From: Thalassospira lucentensis MCCC 1A00383 = DSM 14000
GTDB lineage: Bacteria > Pseudomonadota > Alphaproteobacteria > Rhodospirillales > Thalassospiraceae
Length of the DNA stretch: 64,000 bases
Assembly: GCF_000421265.1 (NCBI RefSeq)
Contig: NZ_ATWN01000006.1
Location: 186,001-250,000, forward strand
Direction of reading: 5' to 3'
The notes below the pieces were generated by a model. The model did no database searches, was not told where the DNA came from, and saw only the letters and a program-made list of their open reading frames with translations. Shown piece by piece: positions 44,819-53,002 of the stretch. The stretch's first letter is position 1. Each line of letters opens with the position of its first letter. A program made the translations under genes and the position numbers.

Positions 44819-45115
44819 GTGGATGACATCCTCGAAACTGTAAAACAGAAACTGCCGCAGTTGCGCGGCCTGAATGCTGTTGTCGCATTTGATTGCGGCG
44901 ATGACGGTCAGATTGTGGTCGATGCCACCGGTGATGAGCCGGAAATCACCGATGATGACCTGTCGGATGCGGATTGCATTCTGAAAATCAAAAAAGCCAA
45001 CCTCGAAAAACTGATCAACGGAAAACTCGATCCGATGCTGGCCTTCACCATGGGCAAGCTCAAGATCAAGGGATCCATGGGAGTTGCGGCGAAATTATCG
45101 TCCATGCTGGACTGA
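44819..45115 (+). CDS. SCP2 sterol-carrier domain protein
   Basis: This 98-residue protein is a single SCP2 domain: VVAFDCGDDGQIVVDATG, DADCILKIKKANLEKLINGKLDPMLAFTMGKLKIKGSMGVAAKLSSML. It should be a soluble lipid or acyl-CoA carrier. The GTG start has GGGAGG six bases upstream, and no in-frame ATG fits. It is first in a run with the DUF6134-like and FadL genes and carries the same palindrome in its promoter as fadD and merR, which points to a fatty-acid role. Confidence 0.92.
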   Translation: MDDILETVKQKLPQLRGLNAVVAFDCGDDGQIVVDATGDEPEITDDDLSDADCILKIKKANLEKLINGKLDPMLAFTMGKLKIKGSMGVAAKLSSMLD

Positions 45116-45136
45116 TCTGTTCTACGGGGGAACACC

Positions 45137-45802
45137 ATGCGGAACCGCGTCTTACAACGCACCGTATCGGCTTTGGCGGCAGGATCTGTCGCCCTTCTTA
45201 TGGCGTCATCGGCTTATGCTGGTGACATCCTGAATTTCCGCGTTCTTAAGGACGGGGAACCGATTGGCTATGAGAAAGTCGACATCACCCAAACGGCAAA
45301 TGGCCGCACGGTTGAGGTTGAAACCCTGACCGATGTCCGGGTGCTGTTTCTTCAATTCCACTATGACCACCAGCGGACCGAGCAATGGCACGGAAACCAG
45401 CTGGTTTCGGTCAAAACCACCACCAATGATGACGGCACACACTACACCTATCAGGCGAACTATCAGGCAGATTGCTATGATGTTGCCGGAAAAGGTGTCG
45501 GGAAGCGCAACACCTGTGACGGCGCCTGGCCACTGACCTTGTGGCTTGAAGACGTCACAGACAAATCGCATCTCTATAGCGTCATCAACGCCGAACCTTA
45601 TGCGGTGCAAACCAACAAGATCGGTGACGAAATACTAATGGTCGAAAACCGGGAAACACCGGCGACCCATTATGTAATGTCCGGCGATGTCGAACGCGAC
45701 CTTTGGTATGGCAGCGACGGATATCTTCTTAAAACCAGTTTTAAAAGAAAGGGTTACGACATCGATTTTATCAGAGTCGATGCGATAGCCCTTCAAGAAT
45801 GA
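45137..45802 (+). CDS. Exported DUF6134-like protein
   Basis: The 221-residue protein has a signal peptide (LQRTVSALAAGSVALLMASSAYA, cleavage near residue 28) and a beta-rich periplasmic body beginning FRVLKDGEPIGYEKVDITQTANGRTVEVET and ending WYGSDGYLLKTSFKRKGYDIDFIRV. That pattern recalls DUF6134 and, more loosely, DUF3108 proteins; the family name is from memory and tentative. It starts 22 bp after the SCP2 gene and precedes fadL, so a role in handling or shuttling lipid in the periplasm is a context-based guess. Confidence 0.65.
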   Translation: MRNRVLQRTVSALAAGSVALLMASSAYAGDILNFRVLKDGEPIGYEKVDITQTANGRTVEVETLTDVRVLFLQFHYDHQRTEQWHGNQLVSVKTTTNDDGTHYTYQANYQADCYDVAGKGVGKRNTCDGAWPLTLWLEDVTDKSHLYSVINAEPYAVQTNKIGDEILMVENRETPATHYVMSGDVERDLWYGSDGYLLKTSFKRKGYDIDFIRVDAIALQE

Positions 45803-45857
45803 CAGCGGGCGCTTTGATCAAAGAATTTTGGCGCTTTACGATTAAGGGAGAAACTTT

Positions 45858-47168
45858 ATGTCCAAGTTCAACAAAGGTTGCCTGTGGGGAGCAGCGTCGG
45901 GTACCGCACTTCTATGCGCACTCGCCACCGCCGGAACAGCACAGGCATCAGGCTTTCAGGTCCGCGAAACCAGTGGCACGCTGCAGGGATCGAGTTTTGC
46001 GGGTATGTCGACGCTCTCTACCGATGCGTCCACGATGTCCTATAACCCCGGCACCGTTGGTCAATATAAAGAAACGACCTACAGTACGGGTGTCACCGTC
46101 ATTCGGCCTGTTGCCAAGGCAAAAAATGTATCTGCATCCGGCGGCACGCTAAACAATACGCAAAGCTTTAGCAGTCCAAGCGACGAGGATATGGCAAATG
46201 ACGCTATCGTTCCAAACGCACATGCTGTCTGGAAGCTCAATGATCAATTGAATCTGGGAATGTCCATTACATCGCCGTGGGGCCTTGTAACGGATTACGA
46301 GGGTGACTTCGCAGGTCGGTTTTACGGCACGACTTCCTCGATTAAGACCATCAATATGAAGCCTGTGTTGGCATATCGTTTTGATAATGGTTTGTCGATC
46401 GGTGCAGGGCCACAGATCCAGTATATGGATGCTGAACTCTCAAAAGCTGTAGATAATCTTGCTGGCGCAGGCGAAGGCAGCAGCAAAGTTAGCGGGGACT
46501 CCCTTGATTATGGCTGGACTGCGGGCATCAACTGGGAGATGACCCCATCTACGACATTTGGTCTGTCTTATGTTTCCGAAGTTGAACACGAGCTAAAAGG
46601 TAAAATCGATTTCGACAGCGCTGCGGAAGGTTTTGCAGCACCTTATGTAGATAGAAATGCAACAGCAACCGTCTCAACCCCCGAGTCAGTTACGTTTGGC
46701 ATCGCTCAGAAGCTAGACGAACAATGGACTGTAATGGCAGATGCGCAGTGGACCAATTGGAACACGATTGACACATTAACCTTCAAATTTGATGGTTTGA
46801 CGAACGCTGCCGCTGCGACCTCCAATTCCAGTTCTGATGAATATAAATGGGGAAGTGCGTGGTTCGGATCGCTTGGTGCCCGCTACAAATATGATGAGAA
46901 TTGGGCCTTTACCGGTGGTATTGCATTTGACGAAACGCCCATCAAAACCCAGTACCGCAATGTACGCCTCCCTGACTCCAACAGGTACTGGACATCATTG
47001 GGAGCCTCTTATCAGGTTTCCGATTGGGCAGTGGTCAGCCTCGGCTACACTCATATCTTTGCGGATGAAGCGCGCGTTGACCACACGACCTCGACGCTCG
47101 GCACGTTCCAAGCCGATTACGAGGCCCACGTCGACATCATCGCCCTGCAGGCGAACTTCAAGTTCTGA
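45858..47168 (+). CDS. fadL: FadL/OmpP1/TodX-family outer membrane lipid transporter
   Basis: The 436-residue protein has a signal peptide (cleavage near ATAGTAQA, residue 29) and begins its mature part SGFQVRETSGTLQGSSFAGMSTLSTDASTMSYNPGTVGQYK, the FadL family N-terminus with the hatch-domain NPA-like motif. It ends in a beta signal, VDIIALQANFKF. It should carry long-chain fatty acids through the outer membrane. Its middle (about 46350-46850) is visibly richer in A and T than its neighbours. It sits between the DUF6134-like gene and fadD. Confidence 0.92.
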   Translation: MSKFNKGCLWGAASGTALLCALATAGTAQASGFQVRETSGTLQGSSFAGMSTLSTDASTMSYNPGTVGQYKETTYSTGVTVIRPVAKAKNVSASGGTLNNTQSFSSPSDEDMANDAIVPNAHAVWKLNDQLNLGMSITSPWGLVTDYEGDFAGRFYGTTSSIKTINMKPVLAYRFDNGLSIGAGPQIQYMDAELSKAVDNLAGAGEGSSKVSGDSLDYGWTAGINWEMTPSTTFGLSYVSEVEHELKGKIDFDSAAEGFAAPYVDRNATATVSTPESVTFGIAQKLDEQWTVMADAQWTNWNTIDTLTFKFDGLTNAAAATSNSSSDEYKWGSAWFGSLGARYKYDENWAFTGGIAFDETPIKTQYRNVRLPDSNRYWTSLGASYQVSDWAVVSLGYTHIFADEARVDHTTSTLGTFQADYEAHVDIIALQANFKF

Positions 47169-47187
47169 TCTGCTATACTGTTCGGTG

Positions 47188-47227
47188 CGGGGGAGCGGAT
47201 GCTGCCCCGACCGGGCCCGTTTTTTTT
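47188..47227 (+). terminator. Probable terminator after fadL
   Basis: An imperfect GC-rich hairpin (GGGG...CCCC around 47190-47207) and a CGGGCCCG stretch precede a run of eight T. It separates fadL from the fadD operator. Confidence 0.5.
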
Positions 47228-47236
47228 GCCCGTAAA

Positions 47237-47252
47237 GTGACGTTAACGTAAT
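47237..47252. promoter_or_regulatory. MerR-type operator candidate, site B (fadD promoter)
   Basis: GTGACGTTAACGTAAT contains the perfect ACGTTAACGT core (47240-47249) and matches 15 of 16 bases of the copies at 44744-44759 and 49002-49017. A weaker copy (GAGTTAACGC, 47254-47263) overlaps the fadD ribosome-binding site. Confidence 0.75.
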
Positions 47253-47265
47253 GGAGTTAACGCGA

Positions 47266-48957
47266 ATGAACCAGATGAACGTTCAAGAATCCCCGACCCT
47301 GATCAATGGCGTTGACGTAAGCTCGCCGGTTTACACCTGCCCGGTTCATGAGATTTTCGACCGGGCTGCAGCACGTTTTCCCAATCGTCCCTGTATTGAT
47401 TTTCTGGGTCGGATTTACGATTACAAAACCATCAAGGATCAGATTGATCGCGCCGCCGAAGGCTTTAAACAGCTTGGCATCCGCAAAGGCGACAAGGTTG
47501 GTTTGTGCCTGCCCAATACGCCGTATTATGTGGTGTGCTATTACGCGATCCTGAAATGCGGCGGCGTGGTGGTCAATTTCAATCCGCTGTATGCAAAGCG
47601 CGAGATCGCCTATCAGATCGAGGATTCCGGCTGTCGCCTGATGGTGACCCTGAACCTTAAACAGATTTATCCCAAGGTCGCGGCCTGTCTGGATCAAACC
47701 TGTCTGAAGCGGATTGTCGTTTGTGAAATGAGCGACATTCTGCCGCCGATCAAAAGCGTTCTGTTTTCATTGTTTAAACGCAGTGAACTGGCCGACGTCC
47801 CGACCGATTTGCGCCATATTGCCTATGATCGTGTTATCGGCTGCAAGCCGATTGATACGGCGGCCGATATCGTGGTCGATGATCTGGCAGTACTCCAATA
47901 TACCGGCGGCACGACTGGTCGCCCCAAGGGGGCGATGCTGACCCACGCGAACCTCAGTGCCAATGTTGATCAGCTGACCCGCTGGATGCCAGACGCCAAT
48001 CCCGGATATGAGGTCACGCTTTGTGTCCTGCCGTTCTTCCATGTCTTTGCCATGACCGTGGCGCTTAATACATCGGTCAACATGGGGTCGGAACTTGTTC
48101 TTCAACCCCGCTTTGAGCTTAATGCCTTGCTTAAGGCGCTCGATAAAAAGCGGGCAACGATCTTTCCGGGCGTTCCGACGATCTATACCGCCATCAACAA
48201 TTCGCCAGAAACCCCCAAACACGATCTGTCACACATTCGATGCTGTATTTCAGGCGGTGCGCCGCTTCCCGTTGAGGTCAAACACCGGTTTGAGGAAATC
48301 ACCGGATCGAAAGTCGTTGAAGGATACGGCCTTACCGAAGCCAGCCCGGTTTGTACCTGTAATCCGGTCAAAGGGGTCAACAAGGAAGGCTCAATCGGTC
48401 TGGCCATGCCGGGGGCTGAAATCGAAATTCGTTCGTTAGAACACCATGCTCAACCCGTGCCACTGGGTGAAAAGGGCGAGGTCTGCGTGCGTGGGCCGCA
48501 AGTTATGCCGGGGTACTGGCAAAACCCCGCCGCGACCGAGGAAACCTTTGTCGATGGATGGCTCCGGACAGGCGACGTCGGCTATCAGGATGAAGATGGC
48601 TATACCTTCCTTGTTGATCGGTTGAAGGACGTCATTCTGTGCAGTGGATACAACGTCTATCCCCGCGCGATTGAGGAAGCCCTTTATCTGCATGAACAAA
48701 TCGCCGAGGTCACCTGTATTGGTGTGCCCGACCCCTATCGTGGGCAGGCGCCAAAGGCATTTGTCCGTCTGAAGGATGGCGTGACAGATATTACCGCCGA
48801 AGATTTGCGGGCATTCCTTGATGATAAAATTTCGCGAATCGAAATGCCGCGCGAGATTGAAATCCGTGAAGAACTTCCCAAAACCATGGTCGGCAAATTG
48901 TCGAAAAAAGAGCTGGTTGAGGAAGAGCGCCTAAAACGTGAGGGGACACGTCAATAA
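47266..48957 (+). CDS. fadD: Long-chain-fatty-acid-CoA ligase
   Basis: The 563-residue ANL-superfamily enzyme activates fatty acids to acyl-CoA. Motifs are the P-loop YTGGTTGRPKGAMLTH (about 211-226), GYGLTEASPV, DGWLRTGDVGYQDEDGYTFLVDRLKDVI with the hinge, and the C-terminal catalytic lysine region KTMVGKLSKKEL. ATG 47266 is chosen because GGAG lies nine bases upstream; the frame can be extended five codons to 47251, but that ATG overlaps the operator. It stands alone between two copies of the shared palindrome. Confidence 0.94.
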   Translation: MNQMNVQESPTLINGVDVSSPVYTCPVHEIFDRAAARFPNRPCIDFLGRIYDYKTIKDQIDRAAEGFKQLGIRKGDKVGLCLPNTPYYVVCYYAILKCGGVVVNFNPLYAKREIAYQIEDSGCRLMVTLNLKQIYPKVAACLDQTCLKRIVVCEMSDILPPIKSVLFSLFKRSELADVPTDLRHIAYDRVIGCKPIDTAADIVVDDLAVLQYTGGTTGRPKGAMLTHANLSANVDQLTRWMPDANPGYEVTLCVLPFFHVFAMTVALNTSVNMGSELVLQPRFELNALLKALDKKRATIFPGVPTIYTAINNSPETPKHDLSHIRCCISGGAPLPVEVKHRFEEITGSKVVEGYGLTEASPVCTCNPVKGVNKEGSIGLAMPGAEIEIRSLEHHAQPVPLGEKGEVCVRGPQVMPGYWQNPAATEETFVDGWLRTGDVGYQDEDGYTFLVDRLKDVILCSGYNVYPRAIEEALYLHEQIAEVTCIGVPDPYRGQAPKAFVRLKDGVTDITAEDLRAFLDDKISRIEMPREIEIREELPKTMVGKLSKKELVEEERLKREGTRQ

Positions 48958-48964
48958 ATTCAAT

Positions 48965-49034
48965 GCGTTAACGTCACATCACACACAGAGAAAAAATCAA
49001 TGTGACGTTAACGTAAACTAATTGACGTTAAGTG
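48965..49034. promoter_or_regulatory. Triple operator array upstream of merR (sites C1-C3)
   Basis: Three related elements lie in 70 bp: GCGTTAACGT (48965-48974, 9 of 10), ACGTTAACGT (49005-49014, perfect) and ACGTTAAGTG (49025-49034, partial). The second is embedded in TGTGACGTTAACGTAAA, identical to site A in reverse. The last lies 29 bp from the merR start, consistent with autoregulation. Confidence 0.75.
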
Positions 49035-49062
49035 AAAAATAGGTACCATGGGGGGCGAGAAC

Positions 49063-49467
49063 ATGACGAAATTAGACGACCGGTTTTACACCGTGCCAGA
49101 ACTGGCCGCTGATCTTGGCATCACGCCACGCACCATTCGGTTTTACGAACAAAAGGGTCTCGTAAATCCGCAACGTGCAGGTACCACACGGGTTTATACC
49201 CGGCAGGATCGCGCCAAGATGCTGATCATTCTGCGCGGCAAGCGACTGGGGTTCAGCCTTAGAGAGATCGCTGATTATCTTGATCTCTATGGTGCAGACC
49301 CCACCCAGGCAGAACAGATCAGAATGCTGCTTGGCCAGGTTCGCGAACGGATGTCGGATCTGGAAGAACAACGCCAGGCCCTGGACGTCACATTGGATGA
49401 ATTGCGCGAGATCGAACAACAATCGATTGATGCGCTTAAAGAAAAAGGACTCGATCCGGTTTCGTAA
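49063..49467 (+). CDS. MerR-family transcriptional regulator of fatty-acid degradation (inferred role)
   Basis: The 134-residue protein has the MerR helix-turn-helix (YTVPELAADLGITPRTIRFYEQKGLVNPQRAGTTRVYTRQDRAKMLIILRGKRLGFSLREIADYL, residues 9-73) and a dimerising coiled coil (QIRMLLGQVRERMSDLEEQRQALDVTLDELREIEQ). There is no metal-binding cysteine pair at the C-terminus, so it is not a metal sensor. It resembles LiuR-type MerR regulators of acyl-CoA catabolism. Three palindromes precede it and fadA follows after 45 bp. ATG 49063 with GGGGGG upstream is preferred to ATG 49048. Confidence 0.88.
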   Translation: MTKLDDRFYTVPELAADLGITPRTIRFYEQKGLVNPQRAGTTRVYTRQDRAKMLIILRGKRLGFSLREIADYLDLYGADPTQAEQIRMLLGQVRERMSDLEEQRQALDVTLDELREIEQQSIDALKEKGLDPVS

Positions 49468-49512
49468 CAATATATCCGAAATCGAGGACAGCTCAGGAAG
49501 GAAGACATCGCC

Positions 49513-50649
49513 ATGACCAACGCCGTAATTGCCGGATATGTCCGCTCACCCTTTACCCCGGCCCGCAAAGGGGCTCTTGCCAAGGTCCGTCCTGACGATC
49601 TTGCGGCACAGGTTGTCAAAGGTCTGGTCGAAAAGACCGGGGTCGATCCCAAAGATATCGAAGACCTGATCCTTGGCTGTGCCTTTCCCGAGGGCGAACA
49701 GGGTTTTAACGTTGCCCGTCTGGTGACCTTCCTGGCCGACCTGCCGCGCTCGGTCGCGGGGGTTACCGTCAACCGGTTCTGTGGGTCATCGATGCAGTCG
49801 ATCCATCAGGCGGCGGGTGCCATTGCGATTGGTGCCGGGGATGTCTTTATCTGTGCCGGTGTCGAAAGCATGACGCGCGTGCCGATGATGGGCTTTAACC
49901 CGTTGCCCAACCCGGATCTGTATAAGGAAATGCCCGAGGCCTATATGGGTATGGGCGATACGGCCGAAAATGTTGCGGCGAAATACAGCCTGTCGCGCGC
50001 CGATCAGGAAGCCTTCGCGGTTGAAAGCCACAAGCGGGCTGCATCCGCACAGGCCGCAGGCAAATTCACCGATGAAATCATCCCGATCCAGACCAAAGAT
50101 GGTGTTGTTTCCGAAGATGGTTGTATCCGCGCTGAAACCACCGCGCAAAGCCTTGCCGACCTGAAACCGGCATTCAAGGCCGATGGTGTTGTAACGGCGG
50201 GCACGTCTTCGCCGCTGACCGACGGGGCATCGGCGGTTCTGGTCTGCTCGGAAGACTATGCAAAGAAACACGGCCTGACCCCGCTTGCGCGGATCAAATC
50301 GGTTGCGGTGGATGGGTGTCTGCCGGAAATCATGGGCATTGGCCCGGTGGGTGCCTCGAAAAAGGCCCTGTCACGTGCCGGCCTTTCCGCATCCGATATT
50401 GATGTCACCGAACTGAACGAGGCGTTCTCTTCACAGGCGATGGCCAGCATTTCCGACCTTGGTCTGGACGGGGCAAAGGTCAATATGGACGGCGGTGCGC
50501 TGGCCCTTGGTCATCCGCTGGGTGCGACCGGTGCGCGTATTGTCGGTAAGGCCGCAGCCATCCTGAAACGGGATGGCGGCAAATACGCCCTTGCATCGCA
50601 ATGCATTGGCGGGGGTCAGGGGATCGCGACCATTCTGGAGGCGATGTAA
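49513..50649 (+). CDS. fadA: Acetyl-CoA acyltransferase (3-ketoacyl-CoA thiolase)
   Basis: The 378-residue thiolase shows the nucleophilic Cys in VNRFCGSSMQSIHQAAGAI (about residue 92), VESMTRVPMMG, NEAFSSQA, GGALALGHPLGATGAR with the active His (about 336) and the second catalytic Cys in ASQCIGGGQG (about 366). It cleaves 3-ketoacyl-CoA in beta-oxidation. Its stop overlaps the next start as TAATG, so it is tightly coupled to the hydratase/dehydrogenase. Confidence 0.95.
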   Translation: MTNAVIAGYVRSPFTPARKGALAKVRPDDLAAQVVKGLVEKTGVDPKDIEDLILGCAFPEGEQGFNVARLVTFLADLPRSVAGVTVNRFCGSSMQSIHQAAGAIAIGAGDVFICAGVESMTRVPMMGFNPLPNPDLYKEMPEAYMGMGDTAENVAAKYSLSRADQEAFAVESHKRAASAQAAGKFTDEIIPIQTKDGVVSEDGCIRAETTAQSLADLKPAFKADGVVTAGTSSPLTDGASAVLVCSEDYAKKHGLTPLARIKSVAVDGCLPEIMGIGPVGASKKALSRAGLSASDIDVTELNEAFSSQAMASISDLGLDGAKVNMDGGALALGHPLGATGARIVGKAAAILKRDGGKYALASQCIGGGQGIATILEAM

Positions 50650-52985
50650 TGCCCAACGTAACATCAGACATCAAACAGGTTGCCGTGATCGGCGCCGGTG
50701 TTATGGGGGCTTCGATTGCCGCCCATATCGCCAATTCAGGGACCCCGGTCCTGCTGCTTGATATCGTTCCCGACGGGGCCAAAAACCGCAATGCGGTGGC
50801 CGAGGGTGCGGTTGCCAAAATGCTGAAAACCGATCCGGCCCCGTTCATGTCCAAACGGGTCGCCAAACTGATCACATGCGGCAATATCGACGATGACCTT
50901 GATAAAATTGCCAAATGTGACTGGATCATCGAGGCGGTTATTGAACGCCTTGATATCAAGCAGGACCTGTATCGTAAAATCGATGCCGTCCGTGCCAAGG
51001 GATCGGTGATTTCGTCAAATACTTCGACCATTCCGCTGGCCACCCTGATTGACGGGATGGATAAGACGTTCGCGCAGGACTTCATCATCACCCACTTCTT
51101 TAACCCGCCGCGCTATATGCGTTTGCTGGAACTGGTGGGATCGGATGCGACCCGTGATGGCGTGATCGACATGGTTGCCGATTTTGCCGATCGCAAACTG
51201 GGAAAGACCTGTGTCACCTGCCATGACGAACCGGGCTTTATTGCCAACCGTCTGGGTGTTTACTGGATTCAGGCCGCCATGGTCGAGGCGATGGACCGCA
51301 AGCTTACCGTCGAAGAAGCCGACAGCGTCATTGGCCGCCCATTTGGCATTCCCAAAACCGGGGTGTTTGGCCTGATGGATCTGGTGGGTCTTGATTTGAT
51401 GCCCCATGTGCAATCCAGCATGGCGGGCGCGCTTGATAAATCCGATCCGTTCCACGCCATTTACCGCGAAAGTGAATTGGTGACCAACCTGATTGCCGAT
51501 GGCTATACCGGGCGTAAGGGCAAGGGCGGCTTTTACCGCCTGAACCGCGATGGTGGCGGGAAAGTCAAAGAATCGGTCGATCTGCAAACCGGTAAATTTT
51601 CCACATCCGAAAAGGCCCGTGTTTCAAGCGTGCGTGCGGCAGGCAAAGACCCGCGCAAAATGATGGAAGCATCCGATAAGGGCGGTCAATATGGGCGCGC
51701 TGTCATGGGCAAAACCCTTGCCTATGCCGCCTTCATTGCCGAGGTCGCGGCCAATTCGATTGTCGATGTCGATGATGCGATGAAGCTGGGCTATGCATGG
51801 AAAACCGGCCCGTTTGAGCTGATTGATGCCATTGGCGTTGATGTGCTGATTGCGATGCTTGAGGAAGACGGCGTTGAAATCCCGGCATTGCTCAAAAAGG
51901 CGGCTGGCAAATCGTTCTATAAGGTCGAAGATGGACAGCTTTTCTATCTTGGCTTTGACGGGGAATATACCGCCGTCACCCGCCCGGATGGCGTCATCCT
52001 GCTTGAAGACATCAAACGCAAATCCGAACGGGTTGCCGGCAACCGTGCCGCATCGCTTTGGGATATTGGCGATGGGGTTGCCTGTCTTGAATTCCATACC
52101 AAGATGAACGCGCTTGATGCCGACGTGCTTGGTGCAATCAAAACATCGATCCGAACTGTCAAAAAGCAGTTCAAGGCGATGGTGATCTATAACGAAGGCA
52201 GCAATTTCTCGGCCGGGGCCAACCTTGGTCTGGCATTGTTTGCCGCCAATATCGCCGCATGGCCGGAAATCGAGAACCTCGTTGAAACCGGTCAGGAAAC
52301 CTATAAGGCGCTTAAATATTCACCCTTCCCGGTTGTTGGCGCGCCAAGTGGTCTTGCCCTTGGTGGCGGCTGTGAGGTTCTACTTCATTGTGACGCGGTT
52401 CAGGCGCACGGGGAAACCTATATCGGGTTGGTTGAACCCGGTGTTGGCCTGATCCCGGCATGGGGCGGATGTAAGGAAATGATCCGTCGCTGGACGGAAA
52501 ATCCGAAATTCGTCAAAGGCCCGATGGCCCCAAGTGCCAAGGCGTTTGAAATCATCTCGGTCGCGACCGTTGCCAAATCGGCGATGGAAGCCAAGGAAAA
52601 CCTGTTTTTCCGCGAATCAGATGGCATCACCATGAATCGCAACCGTTTGCTGGCCGATGCCAAGCAACGCGCGCTTTCGATGGTAAAGGACTACGAAGCG
52701 CCCGAGGAATTCACCTATCGCCTGCCCGGTGAAAGTGCCCGTGTGGCGTTTGAAATGGCGGTCGATGGTTTCCACCGTCTTGGCAAGGCCACCGATTACG
52801 ACCGTGTCGTGGCCGGGGAACTGGCTAAGGTTCTGGCCGGTGGCGATACCGACGTCACCGAAGAACTGTCCGAAGACGACATGCTTGAAATGGAACGCGA
52901 AGGTTTCATGCGGCTGGTCCGCAATGAAGGCACCATGGCCCGGGTCGAGCATATGTTGCTGACCGGCAAGCCGTTGCGGAATTAA
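50649..52985 (+). CDS. Bifunctional 3-hydroxyacyl-CoA dehydrogenase / enoyl-CoA hydratase, FadN-type domain order
   Basis: The 778-residue protein has the NAD-binding dehydrogenase first (VAVIGAGVMGASIAAHIANSG, residues 11-31; TCHDEPGFIANRLG; a second dehydrogenase C-domain up to about 430) and the crotonase-like domain last (GVACLEFHTKMNALD, about 475; FSAGANLGLAL; SGLALGGGCEVLLHCDAV, about 565; GVGLIPAWGG). This is the reverse of E. coli FadB and matches Bacillus FadN. It carries out hydration and oxidation in beta-oxidation. A frame extension upstream into fadA is rejected because fadA ends at the ATG. Confidence 0.93.
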   Translation: MPNVTSDIKQVAVIGAGVMGASIAAHIANSGTPVLLLDIVPDGAKNRNAVAEGAVAKMLKTDPAPFMSKRVAKLITCGNIDDDLDKIAKCDWIIEAVIERLDIKQDLYRKIDAVRAKGSVISSNTSTIPLATLIDGMDKTFAQDFIITHFFNPPRYMRLLELVGSDATRDGVIDMVADFADRKLGKTCVTCHDEPGFIANRLGVYWIQAAMVEAMDRKLTVEEADSVIGRPFGIPKTGVFGLMDLVGLDLMPHVQSSMAGALDKSDPFHAIYRESELVTNLIADGYTGRKGKGGFYRLNRDGGGKVKESVDLQTGKFSTSEKARVSSVRAAGKDPRKMMEASDKGGQYGRAVMGKTLAYAAFIAEVAANSIVDVDDAMKLGYAWKTGPFELIDAIGVDVLIAMLEEDGVEIPALLKKAAGKSFYKVEDGQLFYLGFDGEYTAVTRPDGVILLEDIKRKSERVAGNRAASLWDIGDGVACLEFHTKMNALDADVLGAIKTSIRTVKKQFKAMVIYNEGSNFSAGANLGLALFAANIAAWPEIENLVETGQETYKALKYSPFPVVGAPSGLALGGGCEVLLHCDAVQAHGETYIGLVEPGVGLIPAWGGCKEMIRRWTENPKFVKGPMAPSAKAFEIISVATVAKSAMEAKENLFFRESDGITMNRNRLLADAKQRALSMVKDYEAPEEFTYRLPGESARVAFEMAVDGFHRLGKATDYDRVVAGELAKVLAGGDTDVTEELSEDDMLEMEREGFMRLVRNEGTMARVEHMLLTGKPLRN

Positions 52986-53002
52986 GGACGAGGAGACGGA
53001 AA

